Source of the DNA: Helicobacter ganmani
GTDB taxonomy: Bacteria; Campylobacterota; Campylobacteria; Campylobacterales; Helicobacteraceae
Length of the DNA: 64,000 nucleotides
Assembly: GCF_003364315.1 (NCBI RefSeq)
Contig: NZ_NXLS01000004.1
Span: forward strand, 110,490-174,489
Reading direction: 5' to 3'
Each line of letters starts with the position of its first letter. The first letter of the stretch is position 1. This document shows positions 43,169-54,409 of this stretch, piece after piece. Both the position numbers and the translations under genes were made by a program. A model generated the notes under the pieces. It ran no database searches. It saw only the letters and a list, made by a program, of their open reading frames with translations, and was not told the origin of the DNA.

Positions 43169-44635
43169 TTATTCCTTATTTATTAAATGTTTAGTCGTAG
43201 AAATGAGATTTAAATCTCCGCCAAAAGCCTTATAAAGCAAAACAAAAGCTTTGAGATTCTCAAATTTTGCAGTATTGAGTGATTTTTGTGCATTATTAAA
43301 TGCAGCGGCATTAAGAGCATATTCTAAGTTATCAATCAATCCCACAAAATAACGACTAGAAGAAAATTCAAAATAACTTTGCGCATTTTTTGCTCGTTTT
43401 TGGCTATTTTGCAGCTGCAATTCTGTGCTTTTGACATTAAAACTTGTGTTTTCAATTTCACTCAAGGCATTTTTTAGCGATTTTTGAAGCGTGAGATAAG
43501 ATTCTTTCAAAAGTGCATCTTGCAAAAAATAATTTTGCGTTAATTGTGTGCGGTTTAAAATCGGCGCGGTAAGGGAGCTAGCAAATTGCCACGCAAGATT
43601 CCCGCTTGCCTGCGCATTAGAATCCAAAATCTCGTTTAAATTTGCGCTAATAGATAACACAGGAAACAAGCTTGCCTTAGCATTTGCCTTTGTATAACTC
43701 TGCGCATACAAACTAAAAAGTGCTGCTCTAATATCTGGACGCGCAAGCAAAACATTTGCAGGCATAGAATCCAAATGCAGTTTCGTTGGTGCATTTGGAG
43801 AGATTTGCGATTCCACCACAAAAGGAAGTTCTAATGTATCTAGCAATATCAATAAAGCATTTTTATTTTCCTCAAACGCGCTCTTTAGGGATTCTAAAGT
43901 ATTTTGTTCATTCGTCAATAAATCTTGTTTTTCAAAAAGCTCTGTGCTATCTAGCAAACCATTTTCAACCTTTAAACGCGTCAGCTCCAAAGCGTCTTGA
44001 TAATGCACAATATTTTCCTGCGTTAAAATAAGATTACAAGAGGATTCAAGCAATGTAAAATAAAGAATCGCTACATCACCTAAAAGCGTAATTTTAGCAT
44101 TTTCCAAATCTTGCAAGGATTTCTCATAAAGAGAGGCTTTGGCATTTTTGGCATATTGTAATCTTCCGAACAAATCCACTTCCCACGAGAGTGTCGCGCC
44201 TACTGCGGAGGTATAAGATTGAGTTTTCTGTATGGGTATTGTATTGGTGCGCGTATGCGATTCGTTGGCATTAACACTTCCATCTACGCTTGGAAAGATT
44301 GCTCCCCACGCACTTTTAAGTTGCGCCTTAGCCTGCAAGATTCTTGTATTCATAATTTGCAAATCCAAGTTATTGCCTAAAGCAATTTCAAAAAGATTTG
44401 CTAGAGTAGAATCGTTAAACAAAAGATTCATTTGCTCTATTGGCGACGCTTTGGCAAGAGGTTGGGATTCCATATCTACGCTGATTAAAGCGGTATTTTG
44501 GAAAGTTTGTGGGAGTGCTTGAGTGATTTCTGAATCTTTTGGCAAATTTGCAGCACAGCCAAAAAACATTCCGCTTGCAAATACTAAGATTATAAAATGT
44601 CTCCACGAAATCTTATGCAAAATCTGTTGCAACAA
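43169..44635 (-). CDS. TolC/NodT-family outer membrane efflux lipoprotein
   Basis: The start is TTG 44635 with AAGGAG five bases upstream. The 488-residue precursor has a lipoprotein signal (lipobox GMFFGC), then two outer-membrane efflux protein repeats: IALGNNLDLQIMNTRILQAKAQL and LLARPDIRAALFSLYAQSYTKA. The helical, Asn/Gln/Leu-rich composition fits the TolC fold. It is the outer channel of the MacAB-type pump encoded directly downstream (43167 to 39897); all four genes overlap or nearly abut. Confidence 0.92.
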   Translation of the reverse strand: MLQQILHKISWRHFIILVFASGMFFGCAANLPKDSEITQALPQTFQNTALISVDMESQPLAKASPIEQMNLLFNDSTLANLFEIALGNNLDLQIMNTRILQAKAQLKSAWGAIFPSVDGSVNANESHTRTNTIPIQKTQSYTSAVGATLSWEVDLFGRLQYAKNAKASLYEKSLQDLENAKITLLGDVAILYFTLLESSCNLILTQENIVHYQDALELTRLKVENGLLDSTELFEKQDLLTNEQNTLESLKSAFEENKNALLILLDTLELPFVVESQISPNAPTKLHLDSMPANVLLARPDIRAALFSLYAQSYTKANAKASLFPVLSISANLNEILDSNAQASGNLAWQFASSLTAPILNRTQLTQNYFLQDALLKESYLTLQKSLKNALSEIENTSFNVKSTELQLQNSQKRAKNAQSYFEFSSSRYFVGLIDNLEYALNAAAFNNAQKSLNTAKFENLKAFVLLYKAFGGDLNLISTTKHLINKE

Positions 44636-44744
44636 AATATCTCCTTAAAATAAAGCCAACATTCTATACCAAAACCCTAAAGCAAATGTGAATTTTTCAT
44701 CAACCAAAACAACTTCTACAAAATCAATGAATTAAAAACAAACT

Positions 44745-47117
44745 TTAAGGATTCTGCAAAATCTGTTGCGTGTTGATTTTAAAATCAAAGTATTTAGAGC
44801 GCAACTTAGAAGCGGCAATGGTTGTAAATTGCGAAGCGGCGGCACTAAAATTTTTTTCTTGCAGGAATAAAATTCCATTTGCGATTCTTGTTTCATAATT
44901 TGTCGGCGCTTCCAATTTGGAAAGCTGTAAAAGTGTAGAGGCATTTTCAATATGTCCTGCGCCAATAGCAGCCACCGCACCCAAAAAGAGCGTTTGCGTA
45001 TCTTGCTCTTTAAAATCATCAATCAAGCTGTTATAAAGCGTAAAAGATTTTTCAAATTCCTGTAAATACAAATAAGTCAATGCCAAAGCCTGAATTACCC
45101 CGCGTGCGTCTTTTTGTTCGGTAATAAGACGCATATCCAAATCTTGCTGAACATAATGCAAAGTCCCAATAATATGCGCAACTTCAATATACATTTCACG
45201 CACAACAGACGCTCCATAATAAATGGAATCGCGGTTAATTTTTGGGTCTTGGTAATAATTTTGCAACTTCAAAGCAAGAGATTTAGGCTCATCTTGATAA
45301 TTGATAGCCAAAAGCGATAAAAGATTGCTAATGGGGTCATTAGGATAGAGCCGTTTCAATCCCTCTGCAGATTTCACAAGCAAGGTTTGATTATTCATCT
45401 GCACGCCTTGCGCAAAATCCAAAGCATAATAAATCGCAACATTGTCTTCTTTGTTTTCAAGAGACTGCAAAGGCGTTGGAATACCATCTCTTGCGAAATT
45501 TAACAAAGCTTGAATAAATTCTTGCTCCTCGGCATTGCCTTGAAAATTGACAATTTCTCTTCCAATTTCACTTTCCAATCGCCCCGTATCGCGATAGGTT
45601 AATTTGGCAGTGATAAGGGCAAAAATTCCTGCATACAAGTCTTTTGGATTCAAGTGAAAAGAACGTAAAAAATGCTGATAAGCCGCGTCAAAATTACCCA
45701 TTTGCGCATAATTTAGTCCTAAATTGTAATGCAAAATAGAATGATTGGGATAAGCATTAACAACTTCTAGCAATAAGGCATTAGCATTCCGAATATTTCC
45801 ATTAAGCGTTTCTAAAATCGCATTAGCAATATTGCGATTCATTCTTGAAATCGTCTGTCCGCGCAGTAGAATCTCTTTTGCCTCTTGCAGATTCTCAATC
45901 CGAATATTAATGCCACCCTCTTGAATCACATTAAAAGCTTCTTTAGCGTCAAAGACTTTATAAGAGGCAAAATAAAACAAAACATTATAGGCGTTGAGCT
46001 TTTGCCCTATAAAATTATCCCAAAAACGTTTTTGTGCAACATCAATATTAAAAAAATCATCACGCAAAGTGATTTGAATCGGATAAGGATTGCGGTCTAA
46101 CGCTTCTTGATTTTGAGAATATTTATTTGCAAGCCGCGCAGCCTGACTATATTCTGTTAATTGTAGTTTCACAAGCATTAAGGCAATATCGGATTCCAAA
46201 GTGCTTCCAAATGTATCAATACTTTGCGTTAGAAGCTTGTTTGCTTCATTGTAGTCCCCGATGCGCGCATAAAGCAAAGCAAGATTAAACCAAGTTTTTG
46301 GGTCAGTAGAATTTCTATTTAACGCATCAATGGCTTTATAATTGTTATTAAAATACGCATACATTGTGGCTAAAAGCTGATTTGTTTCCTCTTGATAATA
46401 ATCGGAAGAAGGATGAATCAAAGAAGAAAAAGCTTCCAAATAATTACCCAAATAAAAATTTGTCAGCGCATATAGATAGGAATAAATAGGCAAATTCCCT
46501 GTTTTTGGAAGATAAGTCTGCGCAAGTTGCAGATAATAACGATACTTCAAGGGTTCTTGTAGATACAACGAACAAATCGCGGCATTCAACGAACTAATCA
46601 CTCTATCTTCCCCTAAATCAATAGCTTTTTGGAAAGAATTTAACGCTTCCAAATAGGATTTTTCTTCCATTTGCGCTACACCTAAATTATAATTAGAAAG
46701 CCCTTCAGAATAATTAGAAATCTTGTTATACAAATCCAATGCCTCTAGTTTATTGCCGTTAGTGTAAAGAAAATTTGCTTTTTTAATCAGTGCCTCTAAG
46801 TTTTCGGCATCTGTAATAATGTCTTCCCCTTTTTTAATACTAAAATCTATGGGTGGCAAGGCATTTGTTTGTGTCTGTGGTGGTTGAACTTCACGCGTCA
46901 AAACTAAACCAATCAAAAAAATAAATCCAAGTATAAAAAACCCAAATAAAACTGCCAAAATAACACTTATTTTTTTATGCTGATTGAAAAACTCTAAAAG
47001 TTTTTCAATTTTATTTTGCGGTTTAGATTCTTGTGGTTCTTTTTTTAAAATATCATCTAAAACACCAAAATTGTCATCAAGCTGAATCACTTGATTGTTT
47101 TCTTGATTTTGTGGCAT
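44745..47117 (-). CDS. Membrane-anchored tetratricopeptide-repeat protein
   Basis: A 790-residue protein. The N-terminal cytoplasmic part is about 50 residues, one membrane helix lies at about 50-75, and the rest is helical repeats facing the periplasm. TPR-type units are visible, for example SNYNLGVAQMEEKSYLEALN near residue 140, TWFNLALLYARIGDYNEANK near residue 270 and LHYNLGLNYAQMGNFDAAYQ near residue 455. No enzyme domain is seen. As I recall, H. pylori has a similar large TPR protein next to serS. It probably scaffolds a periplasmic or envelope complex; the partner is unknown. Confidence 0.82.
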   Translation of the reverse strand: MPQNQENNQVIQLDDNFGVLDDILKKEPQESKPQNKIEKLLEFFNQHKKISVILAVLFGFFILGFIFLIGLVLTREVQPPQTQTNALPPIDFSIKKGEDIITDAENLEALIKKANFLYTNGNKLEALDLYNKISNYSEGLSNYNLGVAQMEEKSYLEALNSFQKAIDLGEDRVISSLNAAICSLYLQEPLKYRYYLQLAQTYLPKTGNLPIYSYLYALTNFYLGNYLEAFSSLIHPSSDYYQEETNQLLATMYAYFNNNYKAIDALNRNSTDPKTWFNLALLYARIGDYNEANKLLTQSIDTFGSTLESDIALMLVKLQLTEYSQAARLANKYSQNQEALDRNPYPIQITLRDDFFNIDVAQKRFWDNFIGQKLNAYNVLFYFASYKVFDAKEAFNVIQEGGINIRIENLQEAKEILLRGQTISRMNRNIANAILETLNGNIRNANALLLEVVNAYPNHSILHYNLGLNYAQMGNFDAAYQHFLRSFHLNPKDLYAGIFALITAKLTYRDTGRLESEIGREIVNFQGNAEEQEFIQALLNFARDGIPTPLQSLENKEDNVAIYYALDFAQGVQMNNQTLLVKSAEGLKRLYPNDPISNLLSLLAINYQDEPKSLALKLQNYYQDPKINRDSIYYGASVVREMYIEVAHIIGTLHYVQQDLDMRLITEQKDARGVIQALALTYLYLQEFEKSFTLYNSLIDDFKEQDTQTLFLGAVAAIGAGHIENASTLLQLSKLEAPTNYETRIANGILFLQEKNFSAAASQFTTIAASKLRSKYFDFKINTQQILQNP

Positions 47118-47121
47118 AAAA

Positions 47122-48471
<1,350 letters not shown>

Positions 48472-48590
48472 CTAAAAAATTTATAAAAATCATTCGAAAT
48501 TATGCAAGAATAATGTATAATCTAAATTTATGTTTAAGCTTTAAAAGAATTGGGTTTAATCTAAAAATAATTTGTTTTGGAGAATTAAAA

Positions 48591-48809
48591 TTGAATTCAG
48601 TTGGAAATTTTGCAATTGTGCTTGGTATTTTATGTTTAGTATCAATTGTAGTTTTGGCAATTACCGCAATTTCAGTCAGTAAAAGTGGAGGAAAACTCAC
48701 TTCTTTTGAAAAAAAGATTCTCTTTGCAGTAGCTTTTTTGCTTTGCTCTGGAATCATCTTGCTCTACATTTTTTCTAATTTAAGCCTATTTTTTGCATTA
48801 TTTTCTTAG
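48591..48809 (+). CDS. Small two-span membrane protein, 72 aa
   Basis: I place the start at TTG 48591 because GGAG lies about nine bases upstream. The longer frame to 48459 adds a basic segment coded by what looks like the leader. The protein has two hydrophobic helices (about residues 6-28 and 45-70) separated by a short basic loop (SKSGGKLTSFEKK). I do not recognise a family. It is divergent from serS and overlaps the convergent MATE gene by four bases. Confidence 0.6.
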   Translation: MNSVGNFAIVLGILCLVSIVVLAITAISVSKSGGKLTSFEKKILFAVAFLLCSGIILLYIFSNLSLFFALFS

Positions 48810-50146
48810 ACTTTTTGGTTTTTCCAAATACCACTTTGAAAAATTTTCCAATACACAAACGCACGCAAGAAAGTTTCCAAACAAATGCAAAGATAAATAT
48901 AAATTGCGGGATAACCTCTTGTAGCAATAAAATAACAAGGCACAACGCGCAAGCCCCAAATCATTATGCTATTAATCACAAGCGTGATTTTTGTAATGCC
49001 CGCTCCACGCAATGCACCATCAAGAATACAAATAAACGCAAAAGCAATTTGTGAGATTCCAATAGGCACAAGATAATGGACGCTTGCGAGAATCGTAGCG
49101 GAATCCTCACTAAAAAAACTAGACCAAAAGGGAGCAAAAACACTCATAAAAAACCCCACAATCCCCATAAAGATTCCGCCAAGCAGTAGAGTATTGAGGG
49201 TGGAGTATTTTGCTTCTAATGGTTTTTTTGCTCCAAGATTCTGCCCCATAAGTGCCATTGCAGCAATCATAAAACCAAATCCGGGCATAAAAGCAAATCC
49301 TTCAATTCTCGTAGCGATTTGATAGCCTGCTAAATCGTAAGTCCCATAAAACGCGACAAATTTCGTCATCACGATGATTGCAAAAAGCGTAAAAAGACGC
49401 TCACAACCGCTAGGGATTCCAACAATAAAAGCGCGTTTAATATAATCAAAATTGATTCTACCTTTAAGCGAAATGGGGCTATTTTTGTAAAATAAAAGGC
49501 AAGAAAACAAAGCGGAGGTTTCTAAAAAATTAACCACCAAAGTTCCAATTGCTGCACCCACAACACCCAATGCAGGCACAAAAAGGAATCCAAAAATCAA
49601 AGTATATTTTACAATGGGATTTAAAAGTGTAATGACAATTTTAATATAAAAAGGTAGCTTCGTTGCTCCAGCTGCTGAAAATGCAGAAATGCTTACTTGC
49701 TTTATCAACAATAAAGGCACACTAAAAAGCACGACACTTAAATAACTACTTCCGATTTCGTGTGCTTGGGATTCTATCCCAATCCAAGCAAAGAAAAATT
49801 CAAAGCCCCAAAACGCAGACAGCATTAAAGGCAGAGAAAAGACAAAAGCGGCGAAACTCAAGCTCATTACTACTTCATTAGCAGCCTTTTTGTCGTTTGC
49901 TCCCAAAAATCGTGAAACCAAAGCACTATTTCCGACAAAAATAATCGTGCTAAAGGCAAAAAGCAACATAATGAAGTTTAAGCTCACTCCCACAGCAACA
50001 ATCGCACTTGCTCCAAATGTGCCAATCATTAGCAAGTCTATGGAAAGATTAATAATATCCAAAAGCGAATTTAAACCAGAGGGAATTGCGATATTTAGGA
50101 TTCTATGGCTACGCTCTTTGGAATAAAATCGTATTTTATCGCGCAT
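48806..50146 (-). CDS. MATE family efflux transporter
   Basis: A 446-residue membrane protein with about 12 helices in two homologous halves. The N-terminal half has the family start IAIPSGLNSLLDIINLSIDLLMIG and FVGNSALVSRFLGANDKK; the second half begins near GIPSGCERLFTLFAIIVMTK. MATE proteins export cationic drugs and metabolites in exchange for sodium or protons. AAGGAAG precedes the ATG. Confidence 0.92.
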   Translation of the reverse strand: MRDKIRFYSKERSHRILNIAIPSGLNSLLDIINLSIDLLMIGTFGASAIVAVGVSLNFIMLLFAFSTIIFVGNSALVSRFLGANDKKAANEVVMSLSFAAFVFSLPLMLSAFWGFEFFFAWIGIESQAHEIGSSYLSVVLFSVPLLLIKQVSISAFSAAGATKLPFYIKIVITLLNPIVKYTLIFGFLFVPALGVVGAAIGTLVVNFLETSALFSCLLFYKNSPISLKGRINFDYIKRAFIVGIPSGCERLFTLFAIIVMTKFVAFYGTYDLAGYQIATRIEGFAFMPGFGFMIAAMALMGQNLGAKKPLEAKYSTLNTLLLGGIFMGIVGFFMSVFAPFWSSFFSEDSATILASVHYLVPIGISQIAFAFICILDGALRGAGITKITLVINSIMIWGLRVVPCYFIATRGYPAIYIYLCICLETFLRAFVYWKIFQSGIWKNQKV

Positions 50147-50300
50147 TTTCTTCCTTTTTGCTTCTTAGCTAACAAATCAATTAAATTGTAATTATTTTTA
50201 AGATTCTTTCTTGTGTTTTTGGACAATAACATAACATCAAATTGTAACAAAATCCTGCGAGATTCTTAAAAAGAAATCGCGTGGGAATACAAATAAGGTT

Positions 50301-50627
50301 TTACACAGAAATATTCAAATGCACAATCGTGCCATCTTCTTTTGTCTGTATAGAATCTTGTGATTCTTGCGTATCTTGCGATTCCTCTTCTTGCTTTTTT
50401 TCCTTTTCTTGCTCTGGTTCTTTACCATTTCCCTCACGTTCATCGTTTGTTTCAAGCACTTCTTCAGCGGGGCGCACTTCTTGAATCTCGTCTTGTTTAT
50501 CTTGCATTTCCTGCAAATTTACCATTGCCTGAAAGTCAAGTTTGACTTGAGAATTTGCATGTTGCACAGAACCCACTTGGGCATTTTGATGAATATGAGT
50601 GATATTGCCAATAGGAGAAACTGCCAT
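50301..50627 (-). CDS. Acidic low-complexity protein, 108 aa
   Basis: I do not recognise the family. The first 50 residues are ordinary (VSPIGNITHIHQNAQVGSV), the next 45 are almost entirely Glu, Gln, Lys, Ser and Asp, and the last ten form a hydrophobic strand (GTIVHLNISV). There is no signal peptide or membrane helix. It starts two bases after the rqcH stop, so it is almost certainly translated with rqcH, recN and nadK. Confidence 0.6.
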   Translation of the reverse strand: MAVSPIGNITHIHQNAQVGSVQHANSQVKLDFQAMVNLQEMQDKQDEIQEVRPAEEVLETNDEREGNGKEPEQEKEKKQEEESQDTQESQDSIQTKEDGTIVHLNISV

Positions 50628-50629
50628 AA

Positions 50630-51961
50630 TTAGTCCTTTTTAAGCTGAATCGTTTGAGCTTTGGCATAAACGACATTTGCACCTAAAGTGATTTTAACAA
50701 ATTTACGCTTAGTGTAATCCACTGCGTAATTTTCATCACAATCTCTTGTAAATCCTGCTAAAATTTGCGCGGCTTTGCGTAAGATTATATCAGAAATTTT
50801 AGCCTTTCCGCAATGGATAATGCAATGCGAGCTTGGGATTCCACGAATATGCAACCAAATATCCTCTGCTTTCGCTACTTTAAGTAATGCAATATTTTCT
50901 TTTTCATTTTTACCAATAGAGACTTTAACGCCCTCTATGAAAAAACTTTCAAAGAATTTTTGTTTCTGTTTTGCTTCTTTTATGTTAGATTTCTTTTGCA
51001 AATTAGAATCCAAAATTTGTAAATCATTCAAATTTGTTACATTTTGTATCATTTGAAGCAGTTTTTGATAAAAAAAGATTTTTTCCTCCAAATTGCGTGT
51101 TTGTAGATGAATATTTTTGGCTTTTTTGGCAAGTTTTTTGGAGTTTTCAAAGAAAATTTGCGCTGTATGGCTCAAAGAATGCGCTTGCAGAGGCAAGAGA
51201 ATTTTCTCATTTTCCAAGCAAATTTCTCTTTCCTTAAAATCTGGATACAAATAAAGATTTTGTAAAATCAACTGCCCCAAATAAGCTTCTTTTTTTGCAT
51301 TGTTTTCTAAGGTACTCCTATCTTCTAAGGATTCCAAATGGTATTGTAATTGGGCTATTTTTTGGGAAAGGTGCGCACTAGACTTGGCAATCTTTGCCTG
51401 CAAATCTTTTGCCTTTAGAATCTTAAAGTTGTTTTCAAGTGTGGCAAACAACTCTCCCTCTTCTTTCAGCATTGGCGTATTTGTAGGCTGTGGTAGCGGC
51501 AAAAGAGGTTTTGTGATTCTTACTTCACGAAAAGACTGCTCTTTGGTAAGATGTCGCAGGGCATCTAACACAATATTTTTGGAATCTAGCAAAATCAGAT
51601 TCGTATTTTTACCCGTAAATTCAGCCTGCAAGACGACTTGGGAAGTTTTATAGCTGTTTTTGGTTTCCAAGACAAGTTGCAAAATACGATTATTACCATC
51701 TACCTTTGCATCTACAATCCAAGAATTAAAGCAATATTTTTGCAAGCTTTTATCAAAAGGAGCTTGATAAACTTTAGAGCAAAGGAGCGTTTCTTGCGTG
51801 ATAAAAATCGTGCTTTTGCCCTTACTTAAATCCACAAAAAACAAATCGCCATTGATATCAATTTTAAACAAATTGTCCGCGATTCTATAAATAGAGCGCA
51901 GCTTAAGGGGTGGCGTTTGCTTTAAATAATGCGCAAATTTTCGCAATGTTAAGAGATTCAT
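50630..51961 (-). CDS. RqcH/NFACT-family ribosome quality-control protein
   Basis: A 443-residue protein formerly called fibronectin/fibrinogen-binding. It has the NFACT-N domain (RKFAHYLKQTP at the start, LILLDSKNIVLDALRHL near residue 125), a long coiled coil (about 180-320) and a C-terminal NFACT-R domain (EDIWLHIRGIPSSHCIIHCG, DCDENYAVDYTKRKFVKITL). In other bacteria RqcH adds C-terminal Ala tails to nascent chains on stalled 50S subunits. The Asp-Arg of the canonical NFACT-N motif is not obvious here, so activity is inferred from the family. Confidence 0.85.
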   Translation of the reverse strand: MNLLTLRKFAHYLKQTPPLKLRSIYRIADNLFKIDINGDLFFVDLSKGKSTIFITQETLLCSKVYQAPFDKSLQKYCFNSWIVDAKVDGNNRILQLVLETKNSYKTSQVVLQAEFTGKNTNLILLDSKNIVLDALRHLTKEQSFREVRITKPLLPLPQPTNTPMLKEEGELFATLENNFKILKAKDLQAKIAKSSAHLSQKIAQLQYHLESLEDRSTLENNAKKEAYLGQLILQNLYLYPDFKEREICLENEKILLPLQAHSLSHTAQIFFENSKKLAKKAKNIHLQTRNLEEKIFFYQKLLQMIQNVTNLNDLQILDSNLQKKSNIKEAKQKQKFFESFFIEGVKVSIGKNEKENIALLKVAKAEDIWLHIRGIPSSHCIIHCGKAKISDIILRKAAQILAGFTRDCDENYAVDYTKRKFVKITLGANVVYAKAQTIQLKKD

Positions 51962-51970
51962 ATTGGAATC

Positions 51971-53539
51971 TTAAGATTTTTTGTATTGATTTCCCTCAAT
52001 ACATTTCATAGCAAAATCCAACGCCTCTTTTGTGATTTCATTACCACTAATCATACGCGCAATCTCGCGGATTCTGCCCTCTTTGTCCAAAGGAATGATT
52101 TTTGAACCTTGCGCACCTTTTTGAACCAAAAAATGTGTATCAGCTAAACTTGGCATATGGGATTGATGAGAAATCGCAAAGATTTGATAATTTTCAGAGA
52201 GTGTCTTAAGAGCTTCTGCGACCCCTTGGGATTCCTCGCCACTTAAATTCGCATCTACCTCATCTAAAATAATAATGGCTTGATTTTTTTCTTGCACGCT
52301 TTGTGTAAGCAAAAGTGCAAGACGAAATCGGTTAAACTCCCCTGCACTAAGATTTTTAAGCACAGTATTTAGGGAAATCTCCAAGATTTGATTGCCAAAA
52401 GGCTGATAGGATTCCACCTCTTCAATAGGATGTAAAGCAACTTCTGCCTTAGGCATTTTAAGGGATTCTAACGCATTACTTAAAGTTTCTTTAAAGCTAG
52501 AAAGATATTTTTCTCGTAGCTTTTTCAAAGCATTCGCGCTTTCTACCAAACTTTTTTTAGCAGATTCAAATTGCAAAGTAGAATCTTTTAAAATAGAATC
52601 CAAATTTTCATATTTTTCTAATTCTTTCTTTTTAGATTCCAAGTATTCCAATGCCTCCTCTACACCTCCATATCTATGCTTTAGCGCACTTAGAGATTCC
52701 AAACGATTCAAAATCTCTTCAGGATTAATATTCTCTAACTCCCCCAATCTCTCACTTTCTTGCTCACACAATGCCTCTAACTCGTTTAAGGCATTCAAAA
52801 TCGTATCATTTTCACTTCCAAGCAAGTTTAGAAAATGGGAAACTTTGGAGCGATGACTTAAAAACTCTTGCACTCCTTGCAGACTTTCATTGATTTTTTC
52901 TTTCTTTGAAATCTCTTTTTTGAGCTCCAAAAGCTCCTCATATTCCCCCTTTTTTGGATTAAGGGATTCTAACTTTTGAATCTCAAAGCGCACAAATTCC
53001 TTAAGCTCTGCAACCTTTAATGCTTCCTCTTGCAGTTTTTTAAGCGCAGCCTTTGCATCTAAAAATTGTGCAAAAGAATCCTTATAAGCCTGCAATAAAA
53101 CCTTGTATTTAGAATCCTTAGAGGAACAAAAAGAATCAAAAATCAAAAATAAATTTTCTACACCTATCACATCGTCCGCTTTAGTGCTTAAATGCTTCAA
53201 AAAGGGGGCAAAAAGTGCTTGAACTTTCTTTTTAGGGACATTTTGCGCATTCAAAAAAAAGCGAATCTTGTCTTTTTTGGTCAAAGTCAAAATCATCTCT
53301 CCCTCATCAAAAAGCCCCTTAAACTCCTCTCCAAATCCTTGTAATTCCAAAGTTGCTTCTAAAACTTGCGCATTGCATTCACGCAAACCAAAAAGAGCAA
53401 GGATAGATTCCATAAGCACGGATTTCCCTGCTCCACTTGCCCCGCTAAAAACATTAAAATGCGCACTAGGGGAAAAAGTTATTTGTTTAAAAATTGGGGA
53501 ATCTTTAATGGTGATTTGATGAAGGAGCAACTTTTGCAT
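51971..53539 (-). CDS. recN: DNA repair protein RecN
   Basis: An SMC-like ATPase of 522 residues: Walker A FSGASGAGKSVLMESIL near residue 33, two long coiled-coil arms (about 145-215 and 255-345), the signature motif KNLSAGEFNRFRLAL and Walker B IIILDEVDANLSGEES. It acts early in double-strand break repair. The ATG overlaps the nadK stop by one base (TAATG), which couples translation. Confidence 0.94.
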   Translation of the reverse strand: MQKLLLHQITIKDSPIFKQITFSPSAHFNVFSGASGAGKSVLMESILALFGLRECNAQVLEATLELQGFGEEFKGLFDEGEMILTLTKKDKIRFFLNAQNVPKKKVQALFAPFLKHLSTKADDVIGVENLFLIFDSFCSSKDSKYKVLLQAYKDSFAQFLDAKAALKKLQEEALKVAELKEFVRFEIQKLESLNPKKGEYEELLELKKEISKKEKINESLQGVQEFLSHRSKVSHFLNLLGSENDTILNALNELEALCEQESERLGELENINPEEILNRLESLSALKHRYGGVEEALEYLESKKKELEKYENLDSILKDSTLQFESAKKSLVESANALKKLREKYLSSFKETLSNALESLKMPKAEVALHPIEEVESYQPFGNQILEISLNTVLKNLSAGEFNRFRLALLLTQSVQEKNQAIIILDEVDANLSGEESQGVAEALKTLSENYQIFAISHQSHMPSLADTHFLVQKGAQGSKIIPLDKEGRIREIARMISGNEITKEALDFAMKCIEGNQYKKS

Positions 53540-54408
53540 TATTCAAAATCTCCCCAATGGAATTTTTCTTTCAAGATTTTAAAATAATCCCAATGTGCAT
53601 TATGAATCAGTTTCACGCCATTATCTTGAACGCGAATTGCGATTTTCTCACCAAACTTCAAGGGCTTGCTCTCTTGTCCATCAATTACTACATTGCAACG
53701 TCCTTGCTCACCAAGCTCTACTTGAATCTCAAAACTACTTGGTAAAATCAGCGGACGCTGTGTCAAAGAATGCGCACAAATGGGAGTTAAAAGCAAATTA
53801 CGAGAAAAGGGATAAACCACCGCACCGCCTGCGCTAATATTATACGCCGTAGAACCCGTAGGTGTAGCGATAATCAATCCATCGCCATAATACGCATTAA
53901 AATATTCTCCATCAATATATGCTTTTAAATAAATCATAGAAGCTTCGTCTAAACGCGTAAGAATAATATCATTTAAGGCAAAAAAACTCGCATTATTCTT
54001 TTGATTGTTTTGTATTTTTCCCTCTAGCATCATATGATTTGCGATATTGTAATTTCCTGTTTTAAGATGAGGCAAAAAGGATTCCACTTCGTCTTTTTGC
54101 AAATCCGTAAGGAATCCCAAATGCCCCATATTAATGCCCAAAATTGGCTTACCAAATGCGAAAGAACGTCGTGCGGTTGAAATCAATGTGCCGTCTCCTC
54201 CAATGGAAATTAACGCATCGCATTGCATACAAAGCTCTTCAAAGTTCAACCCACGCATACCAATCATTCCCGCACTTAAAGAATCCAAAATAACATTAAA
54301 ACCTAAATCCAAAGCCAAACTTTGGAATTCTAAAAAATAAGCTTTCAATTCCGGAGTTGAAGGGCGCAAAAACACGCCCAAAGTGTGAATGGGGGGATTT
54401 AAATTCAT
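53539..54408 (-). CDS. nadK: NAD kinase
   Basis: I start it at ATG 54408 (MNLNPPIHTLGVF), one base after the stop of the upstream gene; an in-frame TTG at 54420 is less likely. The 289-residue protein has the catalytic GGDGT motif in ISIGGDGTLISTARRS, then GINMGHLGFLTD and TGSTAYNISAGGAVVYP, all diagnostic of ATP-NAD kinase, the only source of NADP. Confidence 0.95.
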   Translation of the reverse strand: MNLNPPIHTLGVFLRPSTPELKAYFLEFQSLALDLGFNVILDSLSAGMIGMRGLNFEELCMQCDALISIGGDGTLISTARRSFAFGKPILGINMGHLGFLTDLQKDEVESFLPHLKTGNYNIANHMMLEGKIQNNQKNNASFFALNDIILTRLDEASMIYLKAYIDGEYFNAYYGDGLIIATPTGSTAYNISAGGAVVYPFSRNLLLTPICAHSLTQRPLILPSSFEIQVELGEQGRCNVVIDGQESKPLKFGEKIAIRVQDNGVKLIHNAHWDYFKILKEKFHWGDFE

Positions 54409-54409
54409 T